NCBI GenBank assembly: GCA_008638375.1
Contig: CM018052.1
Coordinates: forward strand, 6,369,506 to 6,433,505
Direction of reading: 5' to 3'
DNA from: Nyssa sinensis
Taxonomy: Eukaryota; Streptophyta; Magnoliopsida; Cornales; Nyssaceae
DNA: 64,000 nt
Shown: piece after piece, positions 1 to 11,269 of the stretch
Layout of the letters: every line of letters starts with the position of its first letter
Numbering within the stretch: the first letter of the stretch is position 1
Program-made: the position numbers and the translations under genes
The notes under the pieces: generated by a model
What the model saw: the letters and a program-made list of their open reading frames with translations, nothing else
Database searches by the model: none
Told to the model about the DNA's origin: nothing

Positions 1-500
1 GCTCAAATAGAACAATGCAGCTCATGTAGAACAAATGTAGCTCAAACAGATCAGATCAGAACAGAATAGAACAAATCAGATCAAACTGAATAGAACAGAA
101 TGGACAGAACAGATCAAAACAGAACTGAACTGAACTGAACTAAATACCAATCAATCAAAGGCATAGCATCAAATGCCTGAACCTTCCCCAGCTGCCCATA
201 AGCGGACGACTCGTGGGGCCTCTACCCTCTGGGGTCAGTATCAGAGCGGAACAGAACAGAATTGAGCGGGACAGAAACAGAACAGAATGCCAATCATACA
301 GATAAGTCTTTCCCAGCTGCCCATAAGCGGACGACTCGTGGGGCCTCTACCCTCTGGGTCAGACTCTGGCATAAAACCGCTCAATCCTGTGGTGGGCCCA
401 GAGTAAGACTCAACATATCAAACTGAATCAAATCAGACCCCAAAGCACGGGTGACAGAAAAACAAACCCGAACAGAATCAACAGGATATATCAGAAGGCA
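1..500. repeat. Degenerate AGAACAGAATC/GATCAGAAC repeat tract
   Basis: Dense imperfect copies of GAACAGAA, GATCAGAACAG and similar words run from base 1 to about 160 and again about 240-300 and 450-500. They are the complement of the CTGTTCTGATC words in E-d (13055-14340), so this is the same LTR-resident minisatellite in the opposite orientation. Non-coding. Confidence 0.75.
184..361. repeat. Two direct copies of a ~50-bp GC-richer block
   Basis: The block beginning CCCAGCTGCCCATAAGCGG and ending in TACCCTCTGGG occurs near 186-233 and again near 311-356, almost identical, about 125 bp apart. It is GC-rich relative to its surroundings and lies between the GAACAGAA repeats, so the two may form a higher-order repeat inside intron 2 of the proposed LTR transcript. 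Confidence 0.75.
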
Positions 501-660
501 AGATAAAACAGAATCAAGCCACAAGCAATGCAATACAATAAGTATTCATGAAAGCATATGCATTAAAACAGTACAATATATAAAACAGTTTAGCATATAA
601 AGTAGTACAGTATATGGATTTAGATAGTACAGAAAATATACACCAAGTCAGGAGTCTGAG

Positions 661-716
661 TTACTCACCTGAATATTACGCTTATCTCCATTCACAACCA
701 ATCTTTGGAGAATTTG
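661..716 (-). other. Predicted LTR exon 2 and donor site (E-a)
   Basis: On the minus strand the sequence is CAG|GTGAGTAA with the donor at 661-668, matching the donor found in seven other long LTRs. Upstream in sense, ...TTTGACAG is a possible acceptor (AG = 717-718), giving a 48-nt exon at 669-716. The acceptor is weaker than in E1/E2/E5, so the exon start is uncertain. Confidence 0.4.
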
Positions 717-2801
717 CTGTCAAACATGAACCAAATTGTTGTGCATCTAGAGTTTGGGGTTAATCTTCAGTCCACGATTCAGCAATTGAAGAAAACACAC
801 CGGCAGGTTGATCGAGTCGGCCAACCATTTTAAATCCAGTCTCATCAGCTTCTTCAGCCTTTTTCCCCCAAGCAGATGATGATCCTGACAGATTATGTCC
901 CTTTATCATCCCATCCATCAGATATTGAAGAACTTTCCCTTCCTCTCATCAGATTACTGTATCGAGTCTTCCAAATCAGTAGCTCCGATTGATACAACCA
1001 AGATTAAAATCCATAACCTTCAACAATTACACCACCGCAAGGCTGAAGCTACATTTTCAAAGACTGGGATTCTGCTTCCCTTGTGCAAAATTTAAGACTT
1101 CAACATTTCCTACCTTTAGACGCTTGTGAGCTTCTCCATTTTCGTCAATTTCCTTAAGCCCCCCTCTTGTGAGCCTTTGTACCAAAATACCAGTTTTAGT
1201 AGCAGGGCAGTTTTCCCAATATTGAACCTTAATCAAGCTTAATGGCTTCCATTCATTATTCATAGCATGAGCAGTAAGCACTATTGCAGCTGTTACACAT
1301 ACAAAAGTCAATTAAGTCTTCCAAGAATATATTTTTCCATTTAGGGAAGTAGGGATCTTGTTATTGCAATTGCCAGAGACATATTTCTTAAGAAGCTATA
1401 ATATAAGACATGATAAAGCATATGCAACATAGGCTTCAAATATAATATAAAAATCGTACAGAAATCAATCCAATGTTGTAGCATAAAGGATTCACACCAA
1501 TCTCATTTATGGCTCATCTTCCTCCATATCTTTAGTTTGTTGTATGTCGAGCACGATAAAATCATTCTTAAGAATTCCCAAAAATGTGGAAACTTGGTTT
1601 ATCAATGGCATTAGTAGAGAATACATACGGAATAGCTCACAGCATCAGAGAAAGGTTCACAAGACTAACCATAGAAATAGCTTTCTCTATATCTTCTTTG
1701 TTTCATCCGGCTAATCGGCCCCTCGAAGATTTCAATGCATCTCTAAGCTACTTCAGAAGCACATGTCCCTCCAGAGAAGCAACCTCTCTAAGTTTAACCT
1801 CATCAGAAAATTTAGCAGCAGCAGCTAAATTCTTATCGATTTACTAGCAAGGTCACGAGCAGAGAGAGACCTTTTTGCTGCTCCAAGAGTTTCGGTTCTG
1901 CAGCACCCAACTGCAGCTCCTCTATCTAGCTGAATCAATCTTTCCCTGAACCAACACTGCTGCTTCATGCTCTCTTTGCCGAGTTATTTTAGCTCTACTG
2001 TATCATCAACTAAGCCACCAACGGAGACCATCAAAACCTGGGCAGCCGACCATCAATCAAACTGACACTGCTACCTCACACCATATGCTAGCCTTTCCCT
2101 ATGTAACAGCATCAGAACGCATGCTTTGAACCTGAAGCAGGGCAAACGACGCAGCGCAGGTCTTGCTCACGGCATCTGCGGCATTGCCTGCTGCAACTTC
2201 CATCCCCCTTTTTGCACCGTTTCACAAACACACACACTCACATGTACGTACAAGCCACCTGCTGCACTGCTACACAAATACACAAACATATGTCCACATA
2301 TATAGACATATAAACATCTTATGCACTGCCACAACTCTTCTATTTCTCTGATAAACTGCGTCTCCTTCGGAATCCAACCAACAATCATCACCCCATAACA
2401 CAATCACCCAATTCACAGCAACAGTCCACCAATACGAATTCTCCGCACCAAATCTCCTAACACCAATACAACCGAGCCAAAACCCATCTGCCTCACCGCA
2501 ACACTGCTGCACCAACACGCACACACCTATATACATAAATCCCTGTAGCAGCACCGTCATTGCCCCCCCTGCGACAAAGTCCAAACAGAGGAATAGTTGT
2601 TAATTCTTCTTGCCGTGACGGCCTCTGCACTTCTCTTTCCCTCTTGCAACAGATCATAAATTCTCAATTGTTCCTTCAACAGTTCTAGTTTAACACCCAC
2701 ACACATACATCAACCTATTGCACCGCCTTTCTTCCAGCAGCTTCTCTCGCTTTCTTGGTCAATTTCTCCAGCTTCTTCACGAAGCTCCTGCATCATTTCC
2801 T

Positions 2802-2803
<2 letters not shown>

Positions 2804-2836
<33 letters not shown>
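2804..2836. repeat. (TA)n microsatellite
   Basis: About 16 uninterrupted TA units inside E-a, followed by CT-rich sequence. A second AT run lies at 2998-3030. On the minus strand such a TATA-rich block precedes the purine-rich stretch, as in the other LTRs, so it could overlap the LTR promoter. Confidence 0.9.
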
Positions 2837-2839
<3 letters not shown>

Positions 2840-2993
2840 AGATTTATTGCCCCTTTTTGTCACATTTTCTATTGCCTCCAGAAGTCTCTCGACCCGTCAC
2901 CGACTCTCTCTCTCTCTCTTTAAGCTAGAAGCTTCAAGCTTCTTATTTTCCTTCCACTTTTCTAGCTTCTTCAAGAAGCTTCTTAATATATAG

Positions 2994-3026
<33 letters not shown>

Positions 3027-3528
3027 TATATATTTTATGTTTGCCACTCTTCCTTAGTGTTTTAATATATAAAATATACTTCTATATATTTTATATATTT
3101 TCTTAGAGTCAATGTCTTTGATTATTTATTTTGTATATTTTATATCTTACTGTATTAATATTTTATTTCCTAAAATATTAATTTATGAGATGCCGGCAAG
3201 TTTGGCTTAAAACCGAGCTTTGGCGTCATTATTATTTATCATACGGATTTTGAGTCTCCATTAATAATTTATTTTATTTTAACATTATCTTCATAATTAA
3301 GTTCTCCGTATAAATCCCATTTATTCATTCCAGCACTTGGTTGACCGGATCGTCTATTTCCTGAGCTTATATTATTTTTAGTAGTCCAGATTAATTTTAT
3401 ATTTCTGAATATTTAATCAAATCATGGTTTATGGTATTTTGGTTTATCCCAAATTATCAATGTCGCTAAACCTACTTTTATTTGATCAGAATATAATCTG
3501 GATCATGTCGAATTTTTGGGATATTACA

Positions 3529-4357
3529 ACTTTGGTGGAAAAGTTACATGTAAAGAGAAAGTTAGTTCAAATGAAAGAATCCACATTCTGTTTGCTCTGT
3601 TTGATCAAAATGTTTAAAAAAAAATGGATGAGAGAGAAAAAAAGAAGGAAAAGAAAAGAAAAGAAGAAAAGAAAAAGGAGGTCCTACTCGGAAAAAAAAA
3701 AAAAAAAAAAGTAAAAAAAAAAAAAAGAAAAAAAAAAAAGAAAGATATTGTTGCTGGGTTTGTCTTTTATGTAGAGGTGATATATCCATTATGACAGAAG
3801 AAAAAGAAAAAAAAAGACTATGAGCATATTGTCGAGAAAGGACTTCGGTTTGAATCTTATGGAATTCTATTTTAGTGTTCTTTCCACCAAGTGTTTTCTC
3901 AGTTTGCTTTGAATGTCCATATCCATTTCTTTCTTAGCGCTCGCCTTGTGGCCTGTCATTACAACCAAATTAAAGACCTTTTGATATCTAATTTTGGTGT
4001 TGACTACATTAGTGGAGAGGATTTCTGAAAATTGGACTTATGGGGTTAAGTTTTGAGAGAATTTGTCTGAGTTCAGTTGTTCTACTTTTATCTGAGTTTG
4101 CAGGTGGTTTGGAGTTAAATTGACTATATCACACACACACACACTCAAGGTCTTGGTTTTAGGTTGAAGTGAATGCTTAACTCTTGCTTGACTAATTGGT
4201 AAATTTTTGATTGATTTTCTGGCTATCTTTGATGTTAAAAGAGTAAGATGCAAGTGATAAAATCTAATTTCAGATCATGGCTTGGTGAGTGATGAGATCT
4301 TTTTATGAGGCCTAGTTTTTGTTTGAGGACAAACAAAGTTTCAAGTTTGGGGGTGTT
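3529..4357 (+). mobile_element. 3' internal tail and polypurine tract of a Tat/Athila-like gypsy element
   Basis: The stretch ends with GGACAAACAAAGTTTCAAG followed by TTTGGGGGTGTT (4327-4357), the purine-rich tract that in plant Tat/Athila elements sits just before a 3' LTR beginning TGATG. No reading frame could be tied to a protein. About 3609-3760 is an almost pure A/G stretch; its 96-residue lysine-rich reading frame is compositional. The left part of the element was probably cut off by insertion of E-a at 3528. Confidence 0.65.
3609..3760. repeat. Purine (A/G) low-complexity tract
   Basis: About 150 bp of nearly pure A and G with poly-A runs at 3691-3740. The lysine/arginine-rich frame across it has no domain and reflects composition only. 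Confidence 0.9.
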
Positions 4358-5976
4358 TGATGACTTGCATAAGTTGAATATTTTATTACCTTTAAACTTT
4401 AAACTTTAATCTATTTTTATTTATTTTTGAATTATTTTAGGTTTCTTTGTCAGCTTTTAAATTTTATTGCGGATTTGAAGATAAAGGTGTGACTTGGCAT
4501 AATTGGCTTATTTTATATACCTGCTCACTTGATAAACCATGGTAGCTGGTCACATATATAAGCTAATGAGGAAGCTGCAGCGGGGGCTGCTTGATAGGCT
4601 TTAAAAAGAAGGCCTTGCGGTTTGGGCTTTAACAGGAAAGTGCAGCTGCTGGTTGGTAGGGAGCTAGGGCGCAAGCAAAGTAAAAAGAAATAAGAGGCGG
4701 TGCAATCAGGAGACTAAAAGTGAAGAAATTCAAAAGCTATGGGGCCCGGCAAAGGAAATTAAAGAAAGAAAATAAAGAAGCTAACGGTTGGGCAAACTAC
4801 GACCCCAGAAGTTGCTGACTAGGAGGTTGAATAAAAAAATCAGAAAATCAAAGATAAAAAGAGGAGTCCGTGAGGCTGGGAAAGAAGTGGGCCCGGGCCC
4901 AATGTTTCATGCGTAGGGCTTGCTTGGTCCTGGGTTATACAAAGACGGCTGGAAGCTGTTGAAAAAGGAGAGGAGAACGGTGTGCGGCGCAGGAGTTTTC
5001 AAGGAGTTGGTTGCGGCGTGAGAAAGAGGAGAGAGTGAGCGGCGGTTGGGCAAGCAACGAAAGACAAGGCTACTACGGCTGATGCAACAGGAAAAGGAGA
5101 GCAGAACAGAAAAAAAAAAGGACTGTAACAGGGGCGTGAGAGAGAAAGCAAACGGCTGCGACTTGACAGAACACCGCGGACTGCTGCGAATATTTTTCAG
5201 TGTTATTTTTCTTCCATTCTTCTCAAGAAAAATCATGGTGAATTCGTTTATGTTAAATTTAATTTTTAGCATGAACTAATTTTATTTTATTCTAGGAAAA
5301 CGATGTAGTCTAGTCTCGAACTATGCTTACTTTTCTATGCTAATTTGAAGTAATTATTTTTCATGTTTGTCTGATTTATTCTGAGTTTAATGCTTCTAAT
5401 TAACTGGCCACTAATTAGATGATTTTAATCCCGTGATTTGCTGTCGAAAGAGGGGAATTATAGGATGGATTTTGAATATTTTAGCATAGGTAAATATAGA
5501 GATCGAAAGACTTATATGAACCTGTGTAGTATTAAAATCATTAGTCTTATTGCTTTCTTGGTTTATTAATTTGCATATTCTTATGTAAAATAATGAACAA
5601 GAAAAGTGTCCAATTGACTGTCGAAAGAGGCTTTTGGATGAATTAGCGATTTGCTAACAAACATGGAGATTTAAATTCAATTAATTAGATGAGTAAAGCA
5701 TAGTGAGGGATTAGGTGAAATCGATTTCCTAGAATTCTTCTCTCCCATTAATTTGATTTTCGAAAAATATCTCTCTCTTCATTTAAATATTCTCTTTGCA
5801 TTGATTTTATTTTAATTTGCAATTCTAAAGATCTTAGTGAATTTTCTGAATAAAATTGAGATTAATTTAATTTCGGTACTTGTCAAAAGTAAGACACCAA
5901 TCCCTGAGGACGATACTCTACTCATCACTTTATTATAAAACTACGATACTGTGCACTTGCAGTTTTGCATCGATCA
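4358..5976 (+). mobile_element. LTR (~1.6 kb) of the Tat/Athila-like element
   Basis: It starts TGATGACTTGCATAAG directly after the polypurine tract and ends TTTTGCATCGATCA at 5976, so the ends are inverted (TGATG... / ...CGATCA). Before the end, 'CAATCCCTGAGGACGATACTC' and 'TGTGCACTTGCAGTTTTGC' resemble the 3' end of many plant Athila/Tat LTRs. The 121-residue minus-strand frame at 4907-5272 and its plus-strand partner have no recognisable domain and are taken as spurious. With the tract on its left, this is a 3' LTR in forward orientation. A 5' partner is not in the window. Confidence 0.75.
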
Positions 5977-6302
5977 CTATCATATGAATTTCTATATCTG
6001 TTCTAATGGCTAATATATTTTTGTGACGAATCTTGTACTTTTAATCAGTGAATTTCTATGTCTTCTTAAAATGTCTATTCTGCACTTTATGAAATATTTG
6101 AGGGTTATGGTTTTCATGATTATATCTTGAATAATGTTCTTATGTTCTGATTTGAAAGATGTTGCATGCTTTGAATCCCGACTATGTTTTTTAGCAAAAA
6201 TGTATGTAAACCATGACACCCTTTCAATGAGAAAAATGATTTATGTGAACCAATTTTGACTATATAATCCGAATCATACTTGTTTTGATCTAATCATGTG
6301 AC

Positions 6303-6625
6303 TATGTGAAACCTACCCATGTGGCGCTCTGACTCTTGTAATGAGACCTACCCACATGGCGTTCTAACTCAATAGGCAATTCGATTCTTGTGTCTATCTG
6401 AGGCCTACCCCTGTGGCACTTCGACTTTGGTGATGAAATTTACCCACATGGCGTTCTAATTCGATTCTTGTGTCTGGACGAGGTTTACCCATGTGGCCCT
6501 CCGACTATTGATGAGACTTACCCACATGGCGCTTTGACTCGTTGTGGAATTAATGATTGAGACTTACCTACGCGGTGCTTTGACTCTTGATGAAACTTAC
6601 CCACGTAGTGCTCCGACTAAATATA
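6303..6625. repeat. Minisatellite, ACCTACCCATGTGGCGCT-type, 8 copies
   Basis: Eight degenerate copies of a block like GAGACTTACCCACATGGCGCTTTGACTC start near 6309, 6344, 6400, 6436, 6480, 6515, 6560 and 6594. Spacing alternates between about 35 and 45-55 bp, suggesting a dimeric higher-order unit. It lies upstream of the E-c acceptor-like site, so inside the proposed LTR intron 2. Confidence 0.85.
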
Positions 6626-7057
6626 TGATTCTTTGATGTGTGTAATATGTCTCCGTTATTCATCTCGTGTGATTCATTATTCGTAATCAAATTTTAGCAG
6701 TACCTTCTCATATGCATTCCTTATTTGATGTGTTATCCATTCTGCATTAATTATCTGAACCATGTTTTATGAAATACATGTGCTATTATATGCTTTATGA
6801 ACAACTCTTCATCTTTTACTTTGTGTTTCTATATTCGAACTGTACTATTGAAAATGATGTGTTTTAGAAATGTATGTATTATATCCGATTGAACCTTCAG
6901 TATGTTTTATACACGATCCATTTTGAAAACATGTTTTAAGATATTATAGTGTATGCGTTATCTATTTGAGGAAAATTGGTGCCCATAGTATTTTGTGCAA
7001 AACCTTGCCTTTGCAAAACCTGTGACAGGATGCAAGAATTACTCACGAACTTAGTGA

Positions 7058-7090
7058 GGCTCACAAGGATTTTTCCAAACATATTTTAGG
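7058..7090 (+). other. Predicted branch site and 3' splice site (E-c LTR)
   Basis: GGCTCAC (branch A at 7063) is followed 26 nt later by the acceptor ATATTTTAG|G (AG at 7088-7089). Order and distance match the other long LTRs. Confidence 0.5.
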
Positions 7091-7486
7091 TAACACAATA
7101 TCGAAGGAAGGCAGTGATGGCGCCTAATGGAGCTAATGATGTGTTATGAGCAACGTTAATGATGTATGGCTCCAAGGCTTAATTTGAATTATTCATGTAA
7201 GGATGATACTGATATAGACATTGTGACTTAATGATACAAGAAGATACTATTAGGTATGAATGGTAATTAATGGTGATGGAACAAATTACACTTAGGAGAT
7301 AATTTTATTGATGATTGTTAATGTTGATTTGTTATCAGATGAGTTGTTTGTGTGTAGCTTCCGCGCTTGATAAAATAAAATAAAAATTTACTTTCTCGTG
7401 TAATTTATTTGATTTTGTACGACTTGTCTGAGTGAAAATGTTGGTCATCGACCCCTAATCCGTATAGGGTGGGTTTCGGGTCGTGT

Positions 7487-7827
7487 AAGGATGATGATGA
7501 TGATGAAGAGGAAGGTGAAGAAAGTCAATTCTTGGCTTTCACAAGTGTCACCATGTCCATGAGGGATCCTCATCCATTGAGGATGAAGATCATAAGGACA
7601 ATAAAAGCCTTGTGTCTAGTGATAATGAGAGTGATGAAGAAGACAATATTGAGATTTCTTTTAAAAGACTATTCCATGAATGTATAAATCTCAAGAAGTC
7701 TAACATGAAGCTTATCACTAAACTCAAGTCATGTGAGGAGGAGAAAAGTGCCTTATTAGTTGATCAATCCTTATTGAATCAACTAAATGAGGATAAATTA
7801 TCTCTCTTAAAAAAGGTTAAAACCTGA
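7487..7827 (+). pseudogene. Copia (SIRE/Maximus-type) gag fragment
   Basis: Two overlapping frames encode an Asp/Glu-rich segment (DDDDDEEEGEES, then SSDNESDEEDNIEISFKRLF) followed by a Leu/Lys-rich coiled-coil-like stretch. In SIRE-type copia gag the acidic linker after the zinc knuckle is followed by just such a helix-rich segment. The frame changes near 7555: upstream codons are in the frame of 7469, downstream in the frame of 7612. A stop occurs at 7825-7827. No zinc knuckle or capsid region is present to the left because E-c ends there. Identification rests on composition and order, so it is moderately sure. Confidence 0.5.
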
Positions 7828-9097
7828 GAAAAGCGTTGAAAATGATCATTCAAATAAATTGTTACCTCGAAACAACAAATGAATACGCATATTCACTTGA
7901 ATGCATTCAATCTTTCAATTTGCTTGTGATCTCATGGTGCTTAGTCTTGTATATCTTCATGTATGAGATTACCTTGTAGAGAGTTTGGACTTAGTGGTTT
8001 TATGTTTATGCATCAATAAGTCCAAGGCTAGAAAGATTAACTTAGGTTGGAAAAATCAAAAGACCAAAAGAAAAAGGCTTAAAACATAATGGCAAACACA
8101 CAAAATGAAAAATTAAGAGTGAAAAGAAAAAGGCTACCTTTGGGCTAGTGTGTATATTATCAATTGAAATCCTTTGAAAAGACCAGCCTACTCAACTGTG
8201 TGAAAGCCGCCTTTTAAAATGTGAGAACTGTGCAATTCAAATTGAAAAAAATTGGCTTTGAAGTTGAAAGGGAGGTTTGATTAGAAATGGTCAAATATCC
8301 CTAAGTCAATTGACTATGGTTGTTTGCTAATATTGGTGTATAAGTCATTCAGCACCATAAATTCAATCTTGATAGAAGAACCATCACATGATTGAAGCTT
8401 AATGCATGTCTACACATCATGGTTGAGTGAGTTGAGAGTTAGGTTGCAAGGACTTAAGTGCTCTAGGGCTAATTGAATGTCATGATTCATTTTACAACAC
8501 ATATTTCATACTCCTTAAATCACTCAAAGATGTTCTTATAATTCATATTTCAACTCAAAAACATTGGGATTGGTTTTAGCACTATTGATAAAAGATTTCT
8601 TCTCAAAATTGTTTCATGCTAAAAATTGAAGTTTTATTATAAAATCCTTGTTTTCCCCATGTTTGGTGGTTGAAATATATAGAGGATTATGAAACAAAGC
8701 AGGACATTCTATTTTCTGAGGAAAGAGCAACTTCGGTTGCTCATTGGAACGAACCCTCGTTTGAACGAATGGCCACTTGCTCATTCGAACAAACAACTAC
8801 TCAATTCAAAACACGCGAGAAATACCAAATTGATCACATTCATCATTGATTTTCTCTCATTTTCTTTCCAATCCTCATATTTCCTTGTGACATATTGATC
8901 CCGAGTTACATCATTCTTAGTTTTTGTTTCGGTTAGTGCGTTTTACTTGTCGAGGGCATCATTTTATTTGATCGTTTTGTGATTCTATTCGTTCATTGGT
9001 TCGGTAAGTCTTCGAGTCCATTTTTCACTTTCTTTTCATTTAATTGATCTTTCAATTAGACTTAGGGTTAGTGTAGACTGTAGTTCAGTACACTAGA
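7828..9097 (+). mobile_element. Non-coding copia remnant between gag and the envelope-like pseudogene
   Basis: No protein is recognisable. A cluster of TTCGAACG-like words at 8738-8805 resembles the clusters in copia LTRs A, B and C. Protease, integrase and reverse transcriptase, expected here, are absent, so pol was deleted or never present in this copy. The segment is broken at 9097 by E-d and continues at 14952. Confidence 0.45.
9093..9097. repeat. Target-site duplication CTAGA (left of E-d)
   Basis: CTAGA at 9093-9097 is repeated exactly at 14947-14951, flanking an interval with TG...CA ends: the signature of LTR-element integration. Confidence 0.9.
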
Positions 9098-9514
9098 TGT
9101 AACACCCCGACTTTGTGTAATTAATAATTAGTTATTAATTATTAATTAATACTGGCTTATAGAATGATCTAGGGAATTAATCATAATCCCGGCGGTCATG
9201 ATAGACCAATAAAATAATTAAATATGTCTGGAGGAAAAGGGTAAAATACCCAAACCCAATTACTGATTAATTCGGCGAAATAACACCGCTTTAACACTAA
9301 CGAAATCCGAATTAGCTAACCCGAAAAATCCCGAATGTTTAATAAATGACACGGAACCTCTGACACTGAAGATAACTGAAATATGAAACTCCCGGAACAA
9401 AACGTGTCGAAAAAGGAGTTACGGAATGAAAGTTATGAAGGAAATACTGAAACTGAATTTCTGCGCAACCAAACGTGGCCTTAACCGAAAATATGGGAAA
9501 AATGGCCAAATGGG

Positions 9515-9593
9515 AGGCCAAGGGAATTGAACCCTTGACCTTTGAGTGAAAAGAAACCTCATCCAAAAAAATAACCAACTGGGCTAGTGGCAT
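9515..9593 (-). other. tRNA-like A-box/B-box module (SINE-like promoter)
   Basis: On the minus strand TAGCCCAGTTGG (9575-9586) matches the A-box consensus TRGCNNAGYNGG exactly, and GGTTCAATTCC (9523-9533) matches the B box GGTTCRANYCC exactly, with 41 nt between. The B box sits in a T-arm-like hairpin, AAGGG TTCAATT CCCTT. The sequences where an acceptor stem should form do not pair, so this is not a functional tRNA gene. It may be a captured SINE head or a decayed tRNA-derived sequence. It is antisense to the LTR. Confidence 0.6.
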
Positions 9594-10735
9594 CTTTGTG
9601 ACCATATATACAATGAGATGTATATACATACAAATCTGAATAGGCCACCTCCCAAGTGACCAATGAACAAGCATGCAACACATTAGCATGCATCACCCTA
9701 TGCCCCTAGGCTATCATGCCTACACATCACATGATGACCCCTCCCCCAACCCAAATGCATGCAAGCCAATGATGGTATATCTCACAAATCAATAACCATT
9801 TCATATGTGATATATGGTGAGGGTGAGATCAGAAATTGGGGGATCTGATATACTGATATAGAGGAGGTGATAAGGTGTGAGAACTGATCTGTTAAGAGAG
9901 AGAAACCATGTGAGATCAAGTGAGCTTATGTGTGAGAAACCATTGTGAGAATGGTGTGTATGTCCATGGTCTGCACATGATGGTGTTCCATGAAGATGCA
10001 TAAAGAGGAAGGAACTGAGGACCGAGGTGCCAAAGGACTGAACTGAGCCATGAGAGGGAGGAATAATGGCCTGAACCAGAGGTAAACACAAAACTGCAAA
10101 AATTTCCTGTTTAGATTTTCATACTGTTTCTGATAATTTTGGTCCATACAAACCATATATATATGCTCCTGTGAGACTTTAGTATTGTCCTAAATAAATT
10201 GGGAGGGTCGAATAGGGTAGAAAACACAAAACCGTGTATCAACCTCCATTAATGGACCATGGAAACTGGGTCTGATTCGACCTCTCTAAAACTGAGTTTT
10301 GATGGTCCAGAACTGAACTAGACACTTCTAGGACCCCATAAATACTGACCCGCGACTTGGAAACACATGGGAAAGCCCTCAAAACCGAACCTATGAGTCT
10401 CGGCCATGAGACCCAAAATCTGGAATAGGCCTCTAAACTGAGATCTAAGAATGGGGAATTGAAGCCCCTGTTACAAGGGTCACAGAGAGACAAACCCCAT
10501 GGGATTTGGTTGAGAAATAAGGCTGTACGACTGACCTGTAATCCCTCACAATAATCGGTTATACCGAGCTGGATCTTTGGATTTGAAGCTCTAAATTCAT
10601 GCCAAAAGATTGGAATGACTCTCAGAAATGTTTTGGAATCAAAACATGTTGAAAAAAGCCCTTGAAAACCTACGAAATTGAAGAAGAAAATCTGCAGAAA
10701 CTAGGGCGACACTGTTGGAGGAAATGGGGAAGATG

Positions 10736-10790
10736 GAGTCGACTCGGCCGAGTTGGCCGAGTCATGCCCAACCGACTCATACACGTGGCA
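10736..10790. promoter_or_regulatory. Palindromic CTCGGCCGAG and G-box CACGTG
   Basis: ACTCGGCCGAGT (10742-10753) is a perfect palindrome; CACGTG (10782-10787), the core plant G-box, follows about 30 bp later. E6 has a similar pair (CGAGTTAGCTCGG next to GACACGTGTC). Both lie in the 5' part of the LTR where a U3 promoter is expected. A regulatory role is inferred. Confidence 0.4.
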
Positions 10791-11269
10791 ACGCATGAGC
10801 GTGCCACTGTTTTATTGAAACTACGCCGTTTTGGTGTTGAAGGTTTTAAATTAAAACCTGACTTCGGCTGTTTGGCAACAGAGTTAATAAATCAGAAGTT
10901 GGGAAATTGATTTGGGGCCTATCCAAACCGAGAATAAGAAAGAAATTGGGGATAACTGGAGTATCTCATTCCGGTTTTCTTAAGGTCACTGAACCGGTTG
11001 GCTTCTGAGATTATTGGACCGGTTCAATTTCTGAACCCCTGAACCCTCTGGTCTGAACCCTAATTTTCTGAATTTATATTTAACCCCCCAAATGTTTCTG
11101 AAAATTACGGATTAACCCCCACTAATTTGGGAAATTGTACTGTGGCCCAGAATATTGACAAATTATTCATTTAAGCCCCTGGAAAATTAATTAAATAATA
11201 AAATAATTATTTAATTATTTTATTAAATAGGTAAAATTACGATTTTACCCCTGGACATTTAATATGTCA

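Larger units (their letters stand above)
1..3528 (-). mobile_element. E-a: partial long LTR (Ty3/gypsy-type), cut by window edge
   Basis: The right end reads GGGATATTACA at 3518-3528, the reverse complement of the TGTAATATCCC start shared by the other long LTRs here, so the LTR's sense strand is minus and its 3' end lies left of the window. It shares with E-d the CTGTTCTGATC-type repeats (here as the complement, about 1-480) and a GTGAGTAACTCAGACTCC-like block at 652-668. Its middle resembles E3: TATA and CT-rich stretches and a 'CTGCTGCACCGC' style block near 2255-2730, compare 38215-38640. No coding capacity is visible; short reading frames here are low-complexity or CT-rich. The left target duplication is off-window. 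Alternative: the 3' LTR of an intact element rather than a solo LTR. Confidence 0.7.
5977..7486 (+). mobile_element. E-c: 3' part of a forward long LTR
   Basis: It ends AGGGTGGGTTTCGGGTCGTG at 7468-7485, the 3' terminus shared with E5 (GGGTGGGTTTCGGGTCGTGACA), with the last bases degraded. It contains a minisatellite (6303-6625), the GAATTACTCAC block near 7036 and a branch/acceptor-like GGCTCAC...TATTTTAG|G at 7058-7090. The 5' half is missing, presumably on the far side of the Tat/Athila element that interrupts it. To its right is copia gag, into which E-c probably inserted. Confidence 0.7.

Noticed and set aside
2163..2584. Cys/Val-rich minus-strand frames (78 and 104 residues), possible small secreted protein
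   Set aside because: They overlap each other in different frames over CA/TA-rich LTR sequence and lack a signal-peptide plus conserved Cys pattern.
4907..5279. 121-residue minus frame and overlapping plus frame
   Set aside because: They lie inside the Tat/Athila LTR, overlap each other and show no domain.
6303..6625. Centromeric satellite
   Set aside because: Only about eight degenerate copies confined to one LTR; too short and irregular for a satellite array.
9515..9593. Functional tRNA gene
   Set aside because: A and B boxes are good but the acceptor-stem halves do not pair and no clear anticodon arm is formed; described as tRNA-like.
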